Assembly: GCF_017599385.1 (NCBI RefSeq)
Contig: NZ_JAGFPK010000001.1
Location: forward strand, 2,686,536-2,750,535
From: Ciceribacter sp. L1K22
GTDB taxonomy: Bacteria > Pseudomonadota > Alphaproteobacteria > Rhizobiales > Rhizobiaceae
DNA length: 64,000 bases
Reading direction: 5' to 3'
In this document: in pieces, positions 1 to 8,483 of the stretch
Position numbering within the stretch: position 1 is the stretch's first letter
Layout of the letters: each line of letters opens with the position of its first letter
Notes under the pieces: model-generated
Told to the model about the DNA's origin: nothing
Databases searched by the model: none
Seen by the model: only the letters and a program-made list of their open reading frames with translations
Program-made: the position numbers and the translations under genes

Positions 1-1
1 C

Positions 2-442
2 AAGGACGACTGGATCGCCGGCAGCAATGAGGCAAACGTGCTGACCGGCGGCGCCGGCGGTGATGCCCTTTACGGTCGCGGCGGCAATGATACGCTGAAC
101 GGCGGAAGCGGAGCCGATCTTCTGTCAGGCGGTTCTGGCGACGACCGGTTCGTTTTCGATACCTTCGTCGGGGGCGGTGACGAGATCACCGACTTCCAGC
201 GGGGCCACGACAAGATCGCGATCGACTCCATCGATTTCGGCCTGAAGAGCAACTACAAGCTCGCGCTCATCCAGGGCGCAAATCCAGTGGCCACCGGCCA
301 CGGTCCGACCTTCCTGTTCGAGACCGACACGCACCGCCTCTGGTTCGACGCGGACGGCGCCGGCGGCGATCAGGAAGCGCACCTGATCGTCACCCTGGAC
401 AATGTGAAGTCCCTGTCGGCCAGCGACTTCCTGTTCATCTGA
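2..442 (+). CDS. RTX-type calcium-binding protein, C-terminal end (5' truncated by window)
   Basis: The reading frame is open from base 2, so the true start lies outside the window. The visible ~146 residues begin with glycine/aspartate nonapeptide repeats of the GGxGxDxLxG type (for example GGAGGDALYG, GRGGNDTLNG, GGSGADLLSG, GGSGDDRFVF) and continue into the short C-terminal domain that normally follows RTX repeats and carries the type I secretion signal. These repeats bind Ca2+ in secreted RTX proteins. The end LSASDFLFI, with hydrophobic terminal residues, fits a type I secretion substrate. What the missing N-terminus does (protease, lipase, adhesin or other) cannot be told. Confidence 0.85.
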   Translation, partial: KDDWIAGSNEANVLTGGAGGDALYGRGGNDTLNGGSGADLLSGGSGDDRFVFDTFVGGGDEITDFQRGHDKIAIDSIDFGLKSNYKLALIQGANPVATGHGPTFLFETDTHRLWFDADGAGGDQEAHLIVTLDNVKSLSASDFLFI

Positions 443-460
443 ACAGGCGAACCCACGAAA

Positions 461-500
461 ACAAAAGGGCCGGAGAGCGATCGCTCTCCGGCCCTTTTGT
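461..500. terminator. Perfect 40-bp palindrome, bidirectional terminator
   Basis: Positions 461-480 are exactly the reverse complement of 481-500, with AAAA on one side and TTTT on the other side of a GC-rich stem (core GGGCCGGAGAGCGA). It lies between the converging RTX gene and ilvC, so it can end transcription from both directions. Confidence 0.9.
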
Positions 501-537
501 TTGCAGCAGCGCCGTGCGCGACGCGCCTTGGCGACAA

Positions 538-2270
<1,733 letters not shown>

Positions 2271-2296
2271 AAAAGCACCTCCAATTCGCGTACCGT

Positions 2297-2306
2297 ACCG
2301 TACGGT
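2297..2306. promoter_or_regulatory. Candidate TetR operator ACCGTACGGT
   Basis: A perfect 10-bp palindrome within a run of overlapping TACCG/TACGG units (2291-2307), 26 bp upstream of the tetR start codon. Position and symmetry suit autoregulation by the adjacent regulator; binding is inferred. Confidence 0.55.
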
Positions 2307-2516
2307 TCATATCTCTATAGCGGCGGATATGGGAGGTCAAGCGTCTATGACTGCGAAAACGCCATTTAAAAAAGACAAGCCCAACAACCGCCTCACGATC
2401 CCATCACACACGAGTGATTGTTGTTGCATATAATTAATCACAGCGTTCACAAAACCGGAATAGTAATGTTAAGTTATTGATTTTAAACGGATACACAAAA
2501 GCTTCACACAGGACGT
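2307..2516. other. AT-rich intergenic region before the peptide array
   Basis: Together with its flanks this is a 363-base space between the divergent tetR gene and the first peptide gene. It is clearly more AT-rich than its surroundings (for example around 2425-2500). I see no coding region here. It probably contains promoters, but no confident -35/-10 pair stands out. Confidence 0.5.
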
Positions 2517-2536
2517 ATCGAACCAGAAAGTTCGAT
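2517..2536. promoter_or_regulatory. Dyad copy 1, ATCGAAC-N6-GTTCGAT
   Basis: A perfect 7-bp inverted repeat with a 6-base spacer (CAGAAA). An identical dyad with a different spacer occurs 72 bp downstream. A TTGACC element follows at about 2546. This looks like the first of two binding sites for one dimeric regulator controlling the peptide array. Confidence 0.6.
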
Positions 2537-2588
2537 TGACCGCAATTGACCCCTTGTCAAAAACCAATCCGTATCCCAAATCCAGCTC

Positions 2589-2608
2589 ATCGAACCGACA
2601 AGTTCGAT
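2589..2608. promoter_or_regulatory. Dyad copy 2, ATCGAAC-N6-GTTCGAT
   Basis: Identical arms to the dyad at 2517-2536 with a different spacer (CGACAA), ending 25 bp before the first peptide gene. Conserved arms with non-conserved spacers are what a protein-binding site would show. A hairpin acting in the 5' untranslated RNA is the alternative. Confidence 0.6.
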
Positions 2609-2633
2609 ATACAAGACAACAAAGAGGTTCGTC

Positions 2634-2876
2634 ATGAACAAGCTCGCAATCGTAGCAGCCGCTACACTTCTCGCCGGCGCTTCCACCGCCTTCGCTATCG
2701 AACCGATCCCGGGTTCGATCACCTACGGTGGAAACGTCGCCCAGCTGGAGAAGGCACCGGTAGGCTCCACCGTCCTCCACACGTTCACCAACGCGGGCAA
2801 GGACGTCAATGAAGTTTACGTCGTTGCCGCTGACAAGACCCTTCAACTGGTCTCGCGCTCCATCAGCAACGACTGA
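2634..2876 (+). CDS. Exported small protein, tandem paralogue 1 of 5
   Basis: An 80-residue protein with a clear Sec signal peptide (MNKLAIVAAATLLAGASTAFA, cleavage after AFA) and a mature part of about 60 residues. This is the most divergent of five tandem paralogues but keeps the shared core: EPIxGSITYGG, a VAQLxxAPVGSTVLHxF segment, an EVYxVxADxTLxLVSRS segment and the terminal SND. No cysteines. I do not recognise a characterised family; a periplasmic or secreted role is inferred from the signal peptide alone. It lies directly behind two copies of a 20-bp dyad and probably starts the array transcript. Confidence 0.85.
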   Translation: MNKLAIVAAATLLAGASTAFAIEPIPGSITYGGNVAQLEKAPVGSTVLHTFTNAGKDVNEVYVVAADKTLQLVSRSISND

Positions 2877-2953
2877 CATTCAACCGCTCAACCAGAGAGA
2901 TCTCCGGCAATCACCCGAAGTCTCCCCATAAAACACTGAAAAGGAAACACCCC

Positions 2954-3199
2954 ATGAAGACCATCATCGCAGCAACCGCCGTCATTGCATCGCTTGCCGG
3001 CGCATCCTCCGCTTTCGCCGTTGAGCCGATCCAGGGTTCGATCACCTATGGCGGCCATGTCGCCCAGCTGTCTGAAGCTCCGGTCGGCTCCACCGTCCTT
3101 CATAGCTTCAGCGCCGGCGGCAGCGACTTCCGCGAAGTCTATCGCGTATCGGCTGACCGTACGCTCGACCTGGTATCCCGTTCGGTCGCCAACGACTGA
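2954..3199 (+). CDS. Exported small protein, tandem paralogue 2 of 5
   Basis: 81 residues, Sec signal peptide ending ASSAFA, then a mature peptide beginning VEPIQGSITYGG and ending RSVAND. The upstream AAAGGAAAC provides a ribosome site, and a similar AAAGGAAC element precedes each of the later copies. It is almost identical to copies 3-5, differing at a handful of mature positions, so the array arose by recent tandem duplication or is kept alike by gene conversion. Function unknown. Confidence 0.87.
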   Translation: MKTIIAATAVIASLAGASSAFAVEPIQGSITYGGHVAQLSEAPVGSTVLHSFSAGGSDFREVYRVSADRTLDLVSRSVAND

Positions 3200-3283
3200 T
3201 CTCGACAAAGGTGAACGCCAGCAACGTCACCACAAATACAACCCAAGATTAAAGTCCTCCCAAGACTTGAAAGGAACACAACC

Positions 3284-3529
3284 ATGAAGACCATCATCGC
3301 AGCAACCGCCGTCATCGCTTCGCTTGCCGGCGCCTCCTCCGCCTTCGCCATCGAACCGATCCAGGGTTCGATCACCTATGGCGGTAACGTCGCCCAGCTC
3401 CAGCAGGCACCGGTCGGTTCGACCGTCCTTCACAGCTTCAGCGCCGGCGGCAGCGACTTCCGCGAAGTCTACCGCGTCTCCGCTGATCGCACTCTGGACC
3501 TCGTCTTTCGCTCGGTCGCCAACGACTGA
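3284..3529 (+). CDS. Exported small protein, tandem paralogue 3 of 5
   Basis: 81 residues with the same signal peptide as copy 2. The mature part differs in one short segment (NVAQLQQAPVGS, where copies 2, 4 and 5 read HVAQLSEAPVGS) and has LVFRS instead of LVSRS near the end. The NVAQL reading is shared with copy 1, which suggests sequence exchange between copies. Ribosome site AAAGGAACA. No recognised domain. Confidence 0.87.
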   Translation: MKTIIAATAVIASLAGASSAFAIEPIQGSITYGGNVAQLQQAPVGSTVLHSFSAGGSDFREVYRVSADRTLDLVFRSVAND

Positions 3530-3599
3530 TCCCAACACACATCAAGACCCGGCGCAGTCGACTGACTGACCGGAACCCAAATCGAAAAGGAACATGACC

Positions 3600-3845
3600 A
3601 TGAAGACCATCATCGCAGCAACCGCCGTCATCGCTTCGCTTGCCGGCGCATCCTCCGCTTTCGCCGTTCAGCCGATCCAGGGTTCGATCACCTACGGCGG
3701 CCACGTCGCCCAGTTGTCTGAAGCTCCGGTCGGTTCGACCGTCCTCCACAGCTTCAGCGCCGGCGGCAGCGACTTCCGCGAAGTCTACCGCGTGTCGGCA
3801 GACAAGACCCTCGACCTGGTATCCCGTTCGGTCGCCAACGACTGA
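3600..3845 (+). CDS. Exported small protein, tandem paralogue 4 of 5
   Basis: 81 residues from the ATG at 3600. An ATG at 3594 would add two residues, but alignment to the other copies and the AAAGGAACATGACC leader favour 3600. Same signal peptide; the mature peptide begins VQPIQGS (Gln in place of Glu) and has ADKTLDLVSRS near the end. Function unknown. Confidence 0.86.
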   Translation: MKTIIAATAVIASLAGASSAFAVQPIQGSITYGGHVAQLSEAPVGSTVLHSFSAGGSDFREVYRVSADKTLDLVSRSVAND

Positions 3846-3912
3846 TCTCCACCATCCCATTGCGGCCGACAGCACTAGGCTGGACGGCATCAGATTTGAA
3901 AGGAACAAGACC

Positions 3913-4158
3913 ATGAAGACCATCATCGCAGCAACCGCCGTCATCGCTTCGCTTGCCGGCGCCTCCTCCGCCTTCGCCATCGAGCCGATCCAGGGTTCGA
4001 TCACCTACGGCGGCCATGTCGCCCAGCTGTCTGAAGCTCCGGTCGGCTCGACCGTACTCCACAGCTTCAATGCTGGCGGCAGCGACTTCCGCGAAGTCTA
4101 TCGCGTATCGGCTGACCGTACGCTCAACCTGGTATCCCGTTCGGTCGCCAACGACTGA
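3913..4158 (+). CDS. Exported small protein, tandem paralogue 5 of 5
   Basis: 81 residues from the ATG at 3913, aligned with the other copies and preceded by AAAGGAACA. The frame is open further upstream, but that part is a shadow of copy 4. The mature peptide carries FNAGG instead of FSAGG and LNLVSRS instead of LDLVSRS. A strong intrinsic terminator begins 20 bp after the stop codon, so this is the last gene of the array. Confidence 0.86.
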   Translation: MKTIIAATAVIASLAGASSAFAIEPIQGSITYGGHVAQLSEAPVGSTVLHSFNAGGSDFREVYRVSADRTLNLVSRSVAND

Positions 4159-4178
4159 TCGACACCTCCGGGTGACAC

Positions 4179-4215
4179 GGGGTCCCGGCTTCGGCCGGGA
4201 CCCCCGAACTTTTTT
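4179..4215 (+). terminator. Rho-independent terminator of the peptide array
   Basis: An 11-bp perfect stem GGGGTCCCGGC / GCCGGGACCCC closed by a TTCG tetraloop and followed by CGAAC and six T. One of the clearest terminators in the window. Confidence 0.9.
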
Positions 4216-4288
4216 GCCATACCACATTTGGTCTTTGGCAGCCGGCGTGACCTGCGATACTGAGCTTCAGGCCCTATCGGAGGAAATC

Positions 4289-4666
4289 ATGCGCCCCCAC
4301 CTGCTCTCCCCAATTCTTGCTCTCAGCCTCATGGCCCTTCCGGGCCTTGCGTTCGCCAAGGAAAACCGCTGCGGCTGGATCCAGAACCCCACGCCCGGCA
4401 ATTATTGGCTGGACGATCGCGACGGCACCTGGATCATCCTCTCCCAGGGCAGTCCCGACGAACCGCTCGGCATGGAAAACTTCCCCGACATCTCGACCGG
4501 CGACTATGTCGCGGCCAACGGCAATTACGGCTACACCTGCGGCTGCATCCAGGCCGAAACCGAAGGTGACCCGCGCGACATGGGCCGCATCACCGCGATC
4601 TATTCGGTGAAGCTCCTGCCGCTCAACAAGTGCCTGGCCGATCGCAGCCTGCCGAAGCCGGAATAA
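4289..4666 (+). CDS. Exported DUF4087-like protein
   Basis: 125 residues with a Sec signal peptide (cleavage after ALAFA), start chosen at 4289 behind CGGAGGA. The mature protein begins KENRCGWIQNPTPGNYWLDDRDGTW and has further cysteines in the segment NYGYTCGCIQAE, the pattern I recall for DUF4087 periplasmic proteins of unknown function. Three or more cysteines in an exported protein suggest disulfides. It converges with the Lrp gene, their stop codons being one base apart. Confidence 0.75.
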   Translation: MRPHLLSPILALSLMALPGLAFAKENRCGWIQNPTPGNYWLDDRDGTWIILSQGSPDEPLGMENFPDISTGDYVAANGNYGYTCGCIQAETEGDPRDMGRITAIYSVKLLPLNKCLADRSLPKPE

Positions 4667-4667
4667 T

Positions 4668-5132
4668 CTAGACGGCGTAGCCGACCGGCAGCACCGCACC
4701 GCTTTTCAACGTCTCCATGGAAATGAACGCGGAGACGTCGAAAAGCTCGATGCGCTTCACCAGCCGCCGGTAGACCACGTCGTAGTGCTCGACCCGGGGC
4801 AGCACGATTTTCAGCAGGTAGTCATAACTGCCCGTCAGCCGGTGCGCCTCGACCACCTCGGCAATGTCGGCGATGGCGCGCCGGAATTCCTCGATCCACT
4901 CGTCCGAATGATGCGCGGTCTTGATCAGCGCGAACACGGTCGTGGGCACCCCGGCCTTGCCGCGATCAAGCTGTGCCACGCGCGCCACGATATAACCTTC
5001 GTCCTCCAGCTTCTGGATACGCCGCGAACACGCCGACGGCGACAGCGCCACCTTGTCGGCAATGGCGGCCACGGGCATCGCCGCGTCGAGTTGCAGCAAA
5101 TCCAGAATCTTCCTGTCTCTGTCGTCGATCAT
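4668..5132 (-). CDS. Lrp/AsnC family transcriptional regulator
   Basis: 154 residues: N-terminal winged helix-turn-helix (about 1-60, IADKVALSPSACSRRIQKLEDEGYI) and a C-terminal RAM/AsnC ligand domain (SYDYLLKIVLPRVEHYDVVYRRLV). The ATG at 5132, six bases after AAAGG, is preferred over a GTG two codons upstream. Members sense amino acids as octamers. It is divergent from an amino acid racemase gene, so regulation of that gene is likely, and a dyad immediately upstream is a candidate operator. Confidence 0.92.
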   Translation of the reverse strand: MIDDRDRKILDLLQLDAAMPVAAIADKVALSPSACSRRIQKLEDEGYIVARVAQLDRGKAGVPTTVFALIKTAHHSDEWIEEFRRAIADIAEVVEAHRLTGSYDYLLKIVLPRVEHYDVVYRRLVKRIELFDVSAFISMETLKSGAVLPVGYAV

Positions 5133-5138
5133 GATCAC

Positions 5139-5163
5139 CTTTACGCAATAGAACAGCGTAAAG
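5139..5163. promoter_or_regulatory. Candidate Lrp-type operator CTTTACGC-N9-GCGTAAAG
   Basis: A perfect 8-bp inverted repeat with a 9-base spacer that begins 6 bp upstream of the lrp start codon, in the divergent lrp/racemase space. Its size suits Lrp-family binding; the left arm also contains the lrp ribosome site, which fits autorepression. Confidence 0.55.
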
Positions 5164-5277
5164 AAGACATATCATGCATCTTCGTTGCGCGGAACCTCGA
5201 CTACCGACATCAAAACACACCCCGCTTGCCTCAGGCGAGCGCTAAGCTGCGAGCAGATGGAAACGCAGGAGAACGGG

Positions 5278-5994
5278 ATGAAAACCATAGGTCTGATCGG
5301 CGGCATGAGCTTCGAGAGCTCGGCGGTCTACTACCGTCTGATCAATGAGGCCGTCCGCGACCGTCTCGGCGGCATCGCGTCGGCGGAGATCCTCATGCAC
5401 TCCCTGAACTTCGCGGAGATCGTCGCCCTGCAGAAGGCCGACCGATGGGACGAGGCGGCCGAACGCCTCTCCGCCTCGGCCCGCATGCTGGAGCGCGGCG
5501 GCGCTGGATGCGTGCTGATCTGCACGAACACGATGCATCTCGTTGCCGACGCCGTGTCCTCGGCCATCTCGGCTCCTCTGCTGAACATCGTCGACGTCAC
5601 GGCCGACGCCATCAGAATGACTGGCCTGCGCCGGCCCTTGCTGCTCGCCACGCGCTACACCATGGAACATGGCTTCTATACCGAGCGCATGCGGACCTTC
5701 GGTCTCGATCCGATGGTGCCAGAAAAGTCGGATCGCGGCGCAGTCCACGCCGTCATCTTCGACGAACTCTGCGCCGGTCAGGTGAAGGACGCCTCCCGCG
5801 ACCGTTATCTGGCGATCATCGACAAGGCGCGCGCCGCCGGCGCAGATTGCGTCATCCTTGGCTGCACCGAGATTTGCCTGCTGCTCGATCCCTATGATCT
5901 TCCCCTTCCCGGCTTTGATTCCACCCGCCTGCATTGCCAGGCCGCCGTCGAACTGGCGATGAAAGCCGATCTGCGGCAACCGGAATTTACTTGA
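5278..5994 (+). CDS. Aspartate/glutamate (amino acid) racemase family protein
   Basis: 238 residues starting at the ATG behind AGGAGA (MKTIGLIGGMSFESS); an open frame upstream lacks a ribosome site. The family racemises amino acids by a two-cysteine, cofactor-independent mechanism; both catalytic cysteines are visible in CTNTMH and GCTEI. The GGMSxxSS start and the length fit the YgeA-like broad-specificity branch rather than MurI. It is divergent from an Lrp-type regulator, a common arrangement for amino acid racemases. The substrate cannot be read from the sequence. Confidence 0.88.
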   Translation: MKTIGLIGGMSFESSAVYYRLINEAVRDRLGGIASAEILMHSLNFAEIVALQKADRWDEAAERLSASARMLERGGAGCVLICTNTMHLVADAVSSAISAPLLNIVDVTADAIRMTGLRRPLLLATRYTMEHGFYTERMRTFGLDPMVPEKSDRGAVHAVIFDELCAGQVKDASRDRYLAIIDKARAAGADCVILGCTEICLLLDPYDLPLPGFDSTRLHCQAAVELAMKADLRQPEFT

Positions 5995-6003
5995 CTCAGT
6001 CAA
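5991..6003. promoter_or_regulatory. Candidate MarR operator 1, TTGAC-TCA-GTCAA
   Basis: A perfect 5-bp inverted repeat around a 3-base centre. It overlaps the stop codon of the racemase gene and lies 60-70 bp upstream of the MarR-GNAT gene. A near copy starts 21 bp further on. Confidence 0.6.
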
Positions 6004-6011
6004 ATATTGTC

Positions 6012-6024
6012 TTGATCAAGTCAA
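6012..6024. promoter_or_regulatory. Candidate MarR operator 2, TTGAT-CAA-GTCAA
   Basis: A one-mismatch copy of the 5991-6003 site, offset by exactly 21 bp, i.e. two helical turns. Two sites on the same DNA face directly upstream of a MarR gene strongly suggest autoregulation. Confidence 0.6.
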
Positions 6025-6063
6025 TTTTTCGGATTAGCTGTTGTGGCGGGGAGATCATTCGCC

Positions 6064-6993
6064 ATGCACGCGCCAAACGACATTGACGTCATAGACGGCA
6101 TCCGCGCCTTCAACCGCTTCTACACCGACCGCATAGGACTGCTCGATCGGGCCTATCTGAAAGCGGATTATACACTGGCAGAAGCCAGGGTTCTCTACGA
6201 GATCGGCGCAAGAGGCACGACCACGGCCACCGATCTCGTCCGCGACGTGCACCTCGATCCCGCCTATCTCAGCCGTATTCTGAAGGTCTTCCGCGACCGC
6301 GGTCTCGTCGCGATCGAGAACGACCCGGCCGACCGCCGCAGCCGCCGCCTTCGCCTGACACCCGTCGGAACGGCGGAATACGAACAGCTGGCCGACCTGT
6401 CTCGCGGTCAGATCCGCGAGATGCTGTCAGCGCTTTCCGCCATTGAGCAGGAGGTGCTCGCCTCGGCGATGCAGCGCATCACCGGCCTGCTGGACGGCGA
6501 GGAGACTCAAAAGACGCCCATGGTCCTTCGCCCGCACAGACCGGGCGACCTCGGCTGGATCATACAGTCGCAAACGGAGTTCTATGCTAGCGAATTCGGA
6601 TGGCGCCAGGGCTTCGAGGGGCTGGTGGCGAAAGTGGCGGCGGACTTTCTCGCCGGCCACGATCCCCGTAATGAAGCCTGCTGGATTGCCGAGCGCTCCG
6701 GCGTGCGGCTGGGCTCGATCATGGTGGTGAACGGCGGAGGCGATGTCGCCAAGCTGCGGCTGCTTTACGTCGATCCGATGGCCCGCGGCCGGGGGCTCGG
6801 GATGCTCCTTGCCGAACAGGCCACGTCCTTCGCCCGGCAGTCGGGATACCGGCGGATGACCCTTTGGACCAACGACAACCTCGACGCCGCGCGCCATATC
6901 TACAGGAAGCTCGGCTTCTCTCTCGTCTCCGAGGAGAAACACACGCTGTTCGGACCCGAACTGACTGGCCAGACCTGGGAGCTTGACCTGTAA
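6064..6993 (+). CDS. MarR regulator fused to a GNAT N-acetyltransferase
   Basis: 309 residues from the ATG at 6064 (GGGGAG ribosome site); a GTG seven codons upstream is possible. Residues ~1-145 form a MarR winged helix (TATDLVRDVHLDPAYLSRILKVFRDRGLV, wing DPADRRSRRLRLT). Residues ~155-309 form a GNAT domain, with the acetyl-CoA loop in PMARGRGLGMLL and the terminal NLDAARHIYRKLGF motif. MarR-GNAT fusions are a known architecture of unproven biochemical role. Two near-identical operators upstream indicate autoregulation. It converges with the HxlR gene one base away. Confidence 0.9.
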   Translation: MHAPNDIDVIDGIRAFNRFYTDRIGLLDRAYLKADYTLAEARVLYEIGARGTTTATDLVRDVHLDPAYLSRILKVFRDRGLVAIENDPADRRSRRLRLTPVGTAEYEQLADLSRGQIREMLSALSAIEQEVLASAMQRITGLLDGEETQKTPMVLRPHRPGDLGWIIQSQTEFYASEFGWRQGFEGLVAKVAADFLAGHDPRNEACWIAERSGVRLGSIMVVNGGGDVAKLRLLYVDPMARGRGLGMLLAEQATSFARQSGYRRMTLWTNDNLDAARHIYRKLGFSLVSEEKHTLFGPELTGQTWELDL

Positions 6994-6994
6994 A

Positions 6995-7399
6995 TCAGGT
7001 CTCGTCGGCCTCGTCGAACCTGCGCCGCGCCTCGCGCACGGCGAGATAATTCTCTTCCGCCCAGGTGAGCAGGCTCGACAGTGCGCCATACAGCGAGAGC
7101 CCGAGTGGCGTCAGGCGATACTCCACGCTCGGCGGTTTTGTCGGAAACACTGTCCGCTGCACATAGCCATCGCGCTGCAACTCCCGCAGCGTCTGCGTCA
7201 GCATCCGCTGCGAAATATCGGGCACCAGCCGACGCAGTTCGCCGAACCGGTAAGGCTTTTCCGAAAGCGCTAGCAACAACAGCGACGACCATTTCCCGCC
7301 GATATGATCGATCACCGTCCGCACCGGGCAATTGGCAAGCCCGCCTTCGCCGCTGCTGAAATCGGCAAGCTTGTTCTTCAGATCGACAGCAACATTCAT
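6995..7399 (-). CDS. HxlR family transcriptional regulator
   Basis: 134 residues from the ATG at 7399; the frame extends 29 codons upstream but without a ribosome site. The HxlR core is clear: [20 protein letters not shown] (with the redox-prone cysteine), [29 protein letters not shown], and YRLTPLG. It is divergent from a QorB-like quinone reductase gene, the arrangement of the E. coli ytfH/qorB pair, so it probably represses that gene in response to electrophile or oxidant stress. Confidence 0.9.
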   Translation of the reverse strand: MNVAVDLKNKLADFSSGEGGLANCPVRTVIDHIGGKWSSLLLLALSEKPYRFGELRRLVPDISQRMLTQTLRELQRDGYVQRTVFPTKPPSVEYRLTPLGLSLYGALSSLLTWAEENYLAVREARRRFDEADET

Positions 7400-7479
7400 C
7401 CGGGTGGTTCCCTGAAGGTAACGAGGTCCCGAAAAACTGCCTTCTTTACAGCTCCACGTCAATTCCCATTTTAGTGTTA

Positions 7480-7494
7480 CTCTCATTTTGAGAG
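7480..7494. promoter_or_regulatory. Candidate HxlR operator CTCTCA-TTT-TGAGAG
   Basis: A perfect 6-bp inverted repeat with a 3-base spacer, in the divergent HxlR/qorB-like space, 39 bp upstream of the reductase start. It is the only clear dyad I see in that space. Confidence 0.5.
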
Positions 7495-7533
7495 CGACTA
7501 ACCGGCCGGACGCGCCGATCGAAAGGGATACCC

Positions 7534-8418
7534 ATGAGCAAGATTCTTATCACCGGCGCCTCGGGCAAGCTTGGCCGCCTCGTCATCGACAACCTCTTGG
7601 CCTCCGGCAAGGTATCGGCCTCCGATCTGGTCGCCGGCACGCGCGACACGGCAAAACTTGCCGACCTGTCCGGCAAGGGCGTCGAAATCCGCCGGGTCGA
7701 TTTCGACGATGAGGCGGGCCTCATCGAGGCATTTGCCGGTATCGGTCGGCTGCTGATCATCTCGACGGATGTGCTCGATCGTCCTGGTCACCGGCTGGTC
7801 CAGCACCAGGCAGCCGTTCGCGCGGCAAAGGCTGCCGGCGTCGGCCGTGTCTACTACACCTCGATACCGAATGCCGAAACGAGCAAGGTCAGCTTCGCCC
7901 CGGATCACGCCGGCACGGAGGAAGCGATCAAGGCGAGCGGCATGGCCTACACGATCCTGCGCAACGGCTGGTACATGCAGAACCTCTTCATGGGCCTCCC
8001 CTCGGCCTTCGCCTCGGGCCACTGGTATACATCGGCCGGCGACGGCAAGACCTCCCATATCGCCCGCGAAGACATCGCCCGGGCGACGGCGGCGGCCCTC
8101 GCAAATCCACCGTCTGAAAACGTCATCTACACGCTGACCGGCGCCCGCGCCTATTCAAACAGCGAGATCGCCGCCCTCGCTTCGGCTGCCACCGGAAAGC
8201 CGCTCGCCGTCGTCAACATCACCGATGAACAACTGGCCGAGGGAATGGCCGCCCATGGCGTACCGGCCCCCTTCATTCCGACGCTGGTTTCCTTCGAGGC
8301 GGCGACACGCGCCGGCGACCTCGGCAGCGTGACATCCGATGCGGAGAAGCTGGTGGGTGCTCCGCTCGTCACGCTGGAAACCTTCATCGAGACCAACTCC
8401 GCGTCCCTCGCCGGATGA
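7534..8418 (+). CDS. NAD(P)H-binding oxidoreductase, QorB/NmrA-like
   Basis: 294 residues. The N-terminal dinucleotide site [10 protein letters not shown] (residues ~5-14) and the atypical short-chain fold lacking the YxxxK pair fit the NmrA-like/QorB (quinone oxidoreductase 2) family, which reduces quinones with NADPH. The segment [30 protein letters not shown] and the following [12 protein letters not shown] are typical. Ribosome site AAAGGG before ATG 7534. Divergence from an HxlR regulator supports a stress-inducible quinone reductase. Confidence 0.85.
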   Translation: MSKILITGASGKLGRLVIDNLLASGKVSASDLVAGTRDTAKLADLSGKGVEIRRVDFDDEAGLIEAFAGIGRLLIISTDVLDRPGHRLVQHQAAVRAAKAAGVGRVYYTSIPNAETSKVSFAPDHAGTEEAIKASGMAYTILRNGWYMQNLFMGLPSAFASGHWYTSAGDGKTSHIAREDIARATAAALANPPSENVIYTLTGARAYSNSEIAALASAATGKPLAVVNITDEQLAEGMAAHGVPAPFIPTLVSFEAATRAGDLGSVTSDAEKLVGAPLVTLETFIETNSASLAG

Positions 8419-8425
8419 GGAGACG

Positions 8426-8462
8426 GGGGAGCGGCGCGAGCCGCCCGTTCAGGCCGCTCCCC
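8426..8462. terminator. GC-rich hairpin between converging genes
   Basis: A 10-bp perfect stem GGGGAGCGGC / GCCGCTCCCC with a 17-base loop, between the stop of the reductase and the stop of pdxJ. There is no T-run, so it is a weak intrinsic terminator at best. Confidence 0.5.
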
Positions 8463-8483
8463 ACCCCCGTTGAAACCAGACGA

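Noticed and set aside
2469..2879. Minus-strand 136-aa frame over the first peptide gene and its upstream region
   Set aside because: No ribosome site or domain, and it crosses the duplicated dyads; better explained as a shadow.
2517..4158. CRISPR-like array
   Set aside because: The repeating unit is an entire ~330-bp gene with coding constraints, not short repeats with unique spacers.
3438..4227. Overlapping minus-strand frames through the peptide array
   Set aside because: They repeat with the array because the plus-strand genes are duplicated; only the plus strand has signal peptides and ribosome sites.
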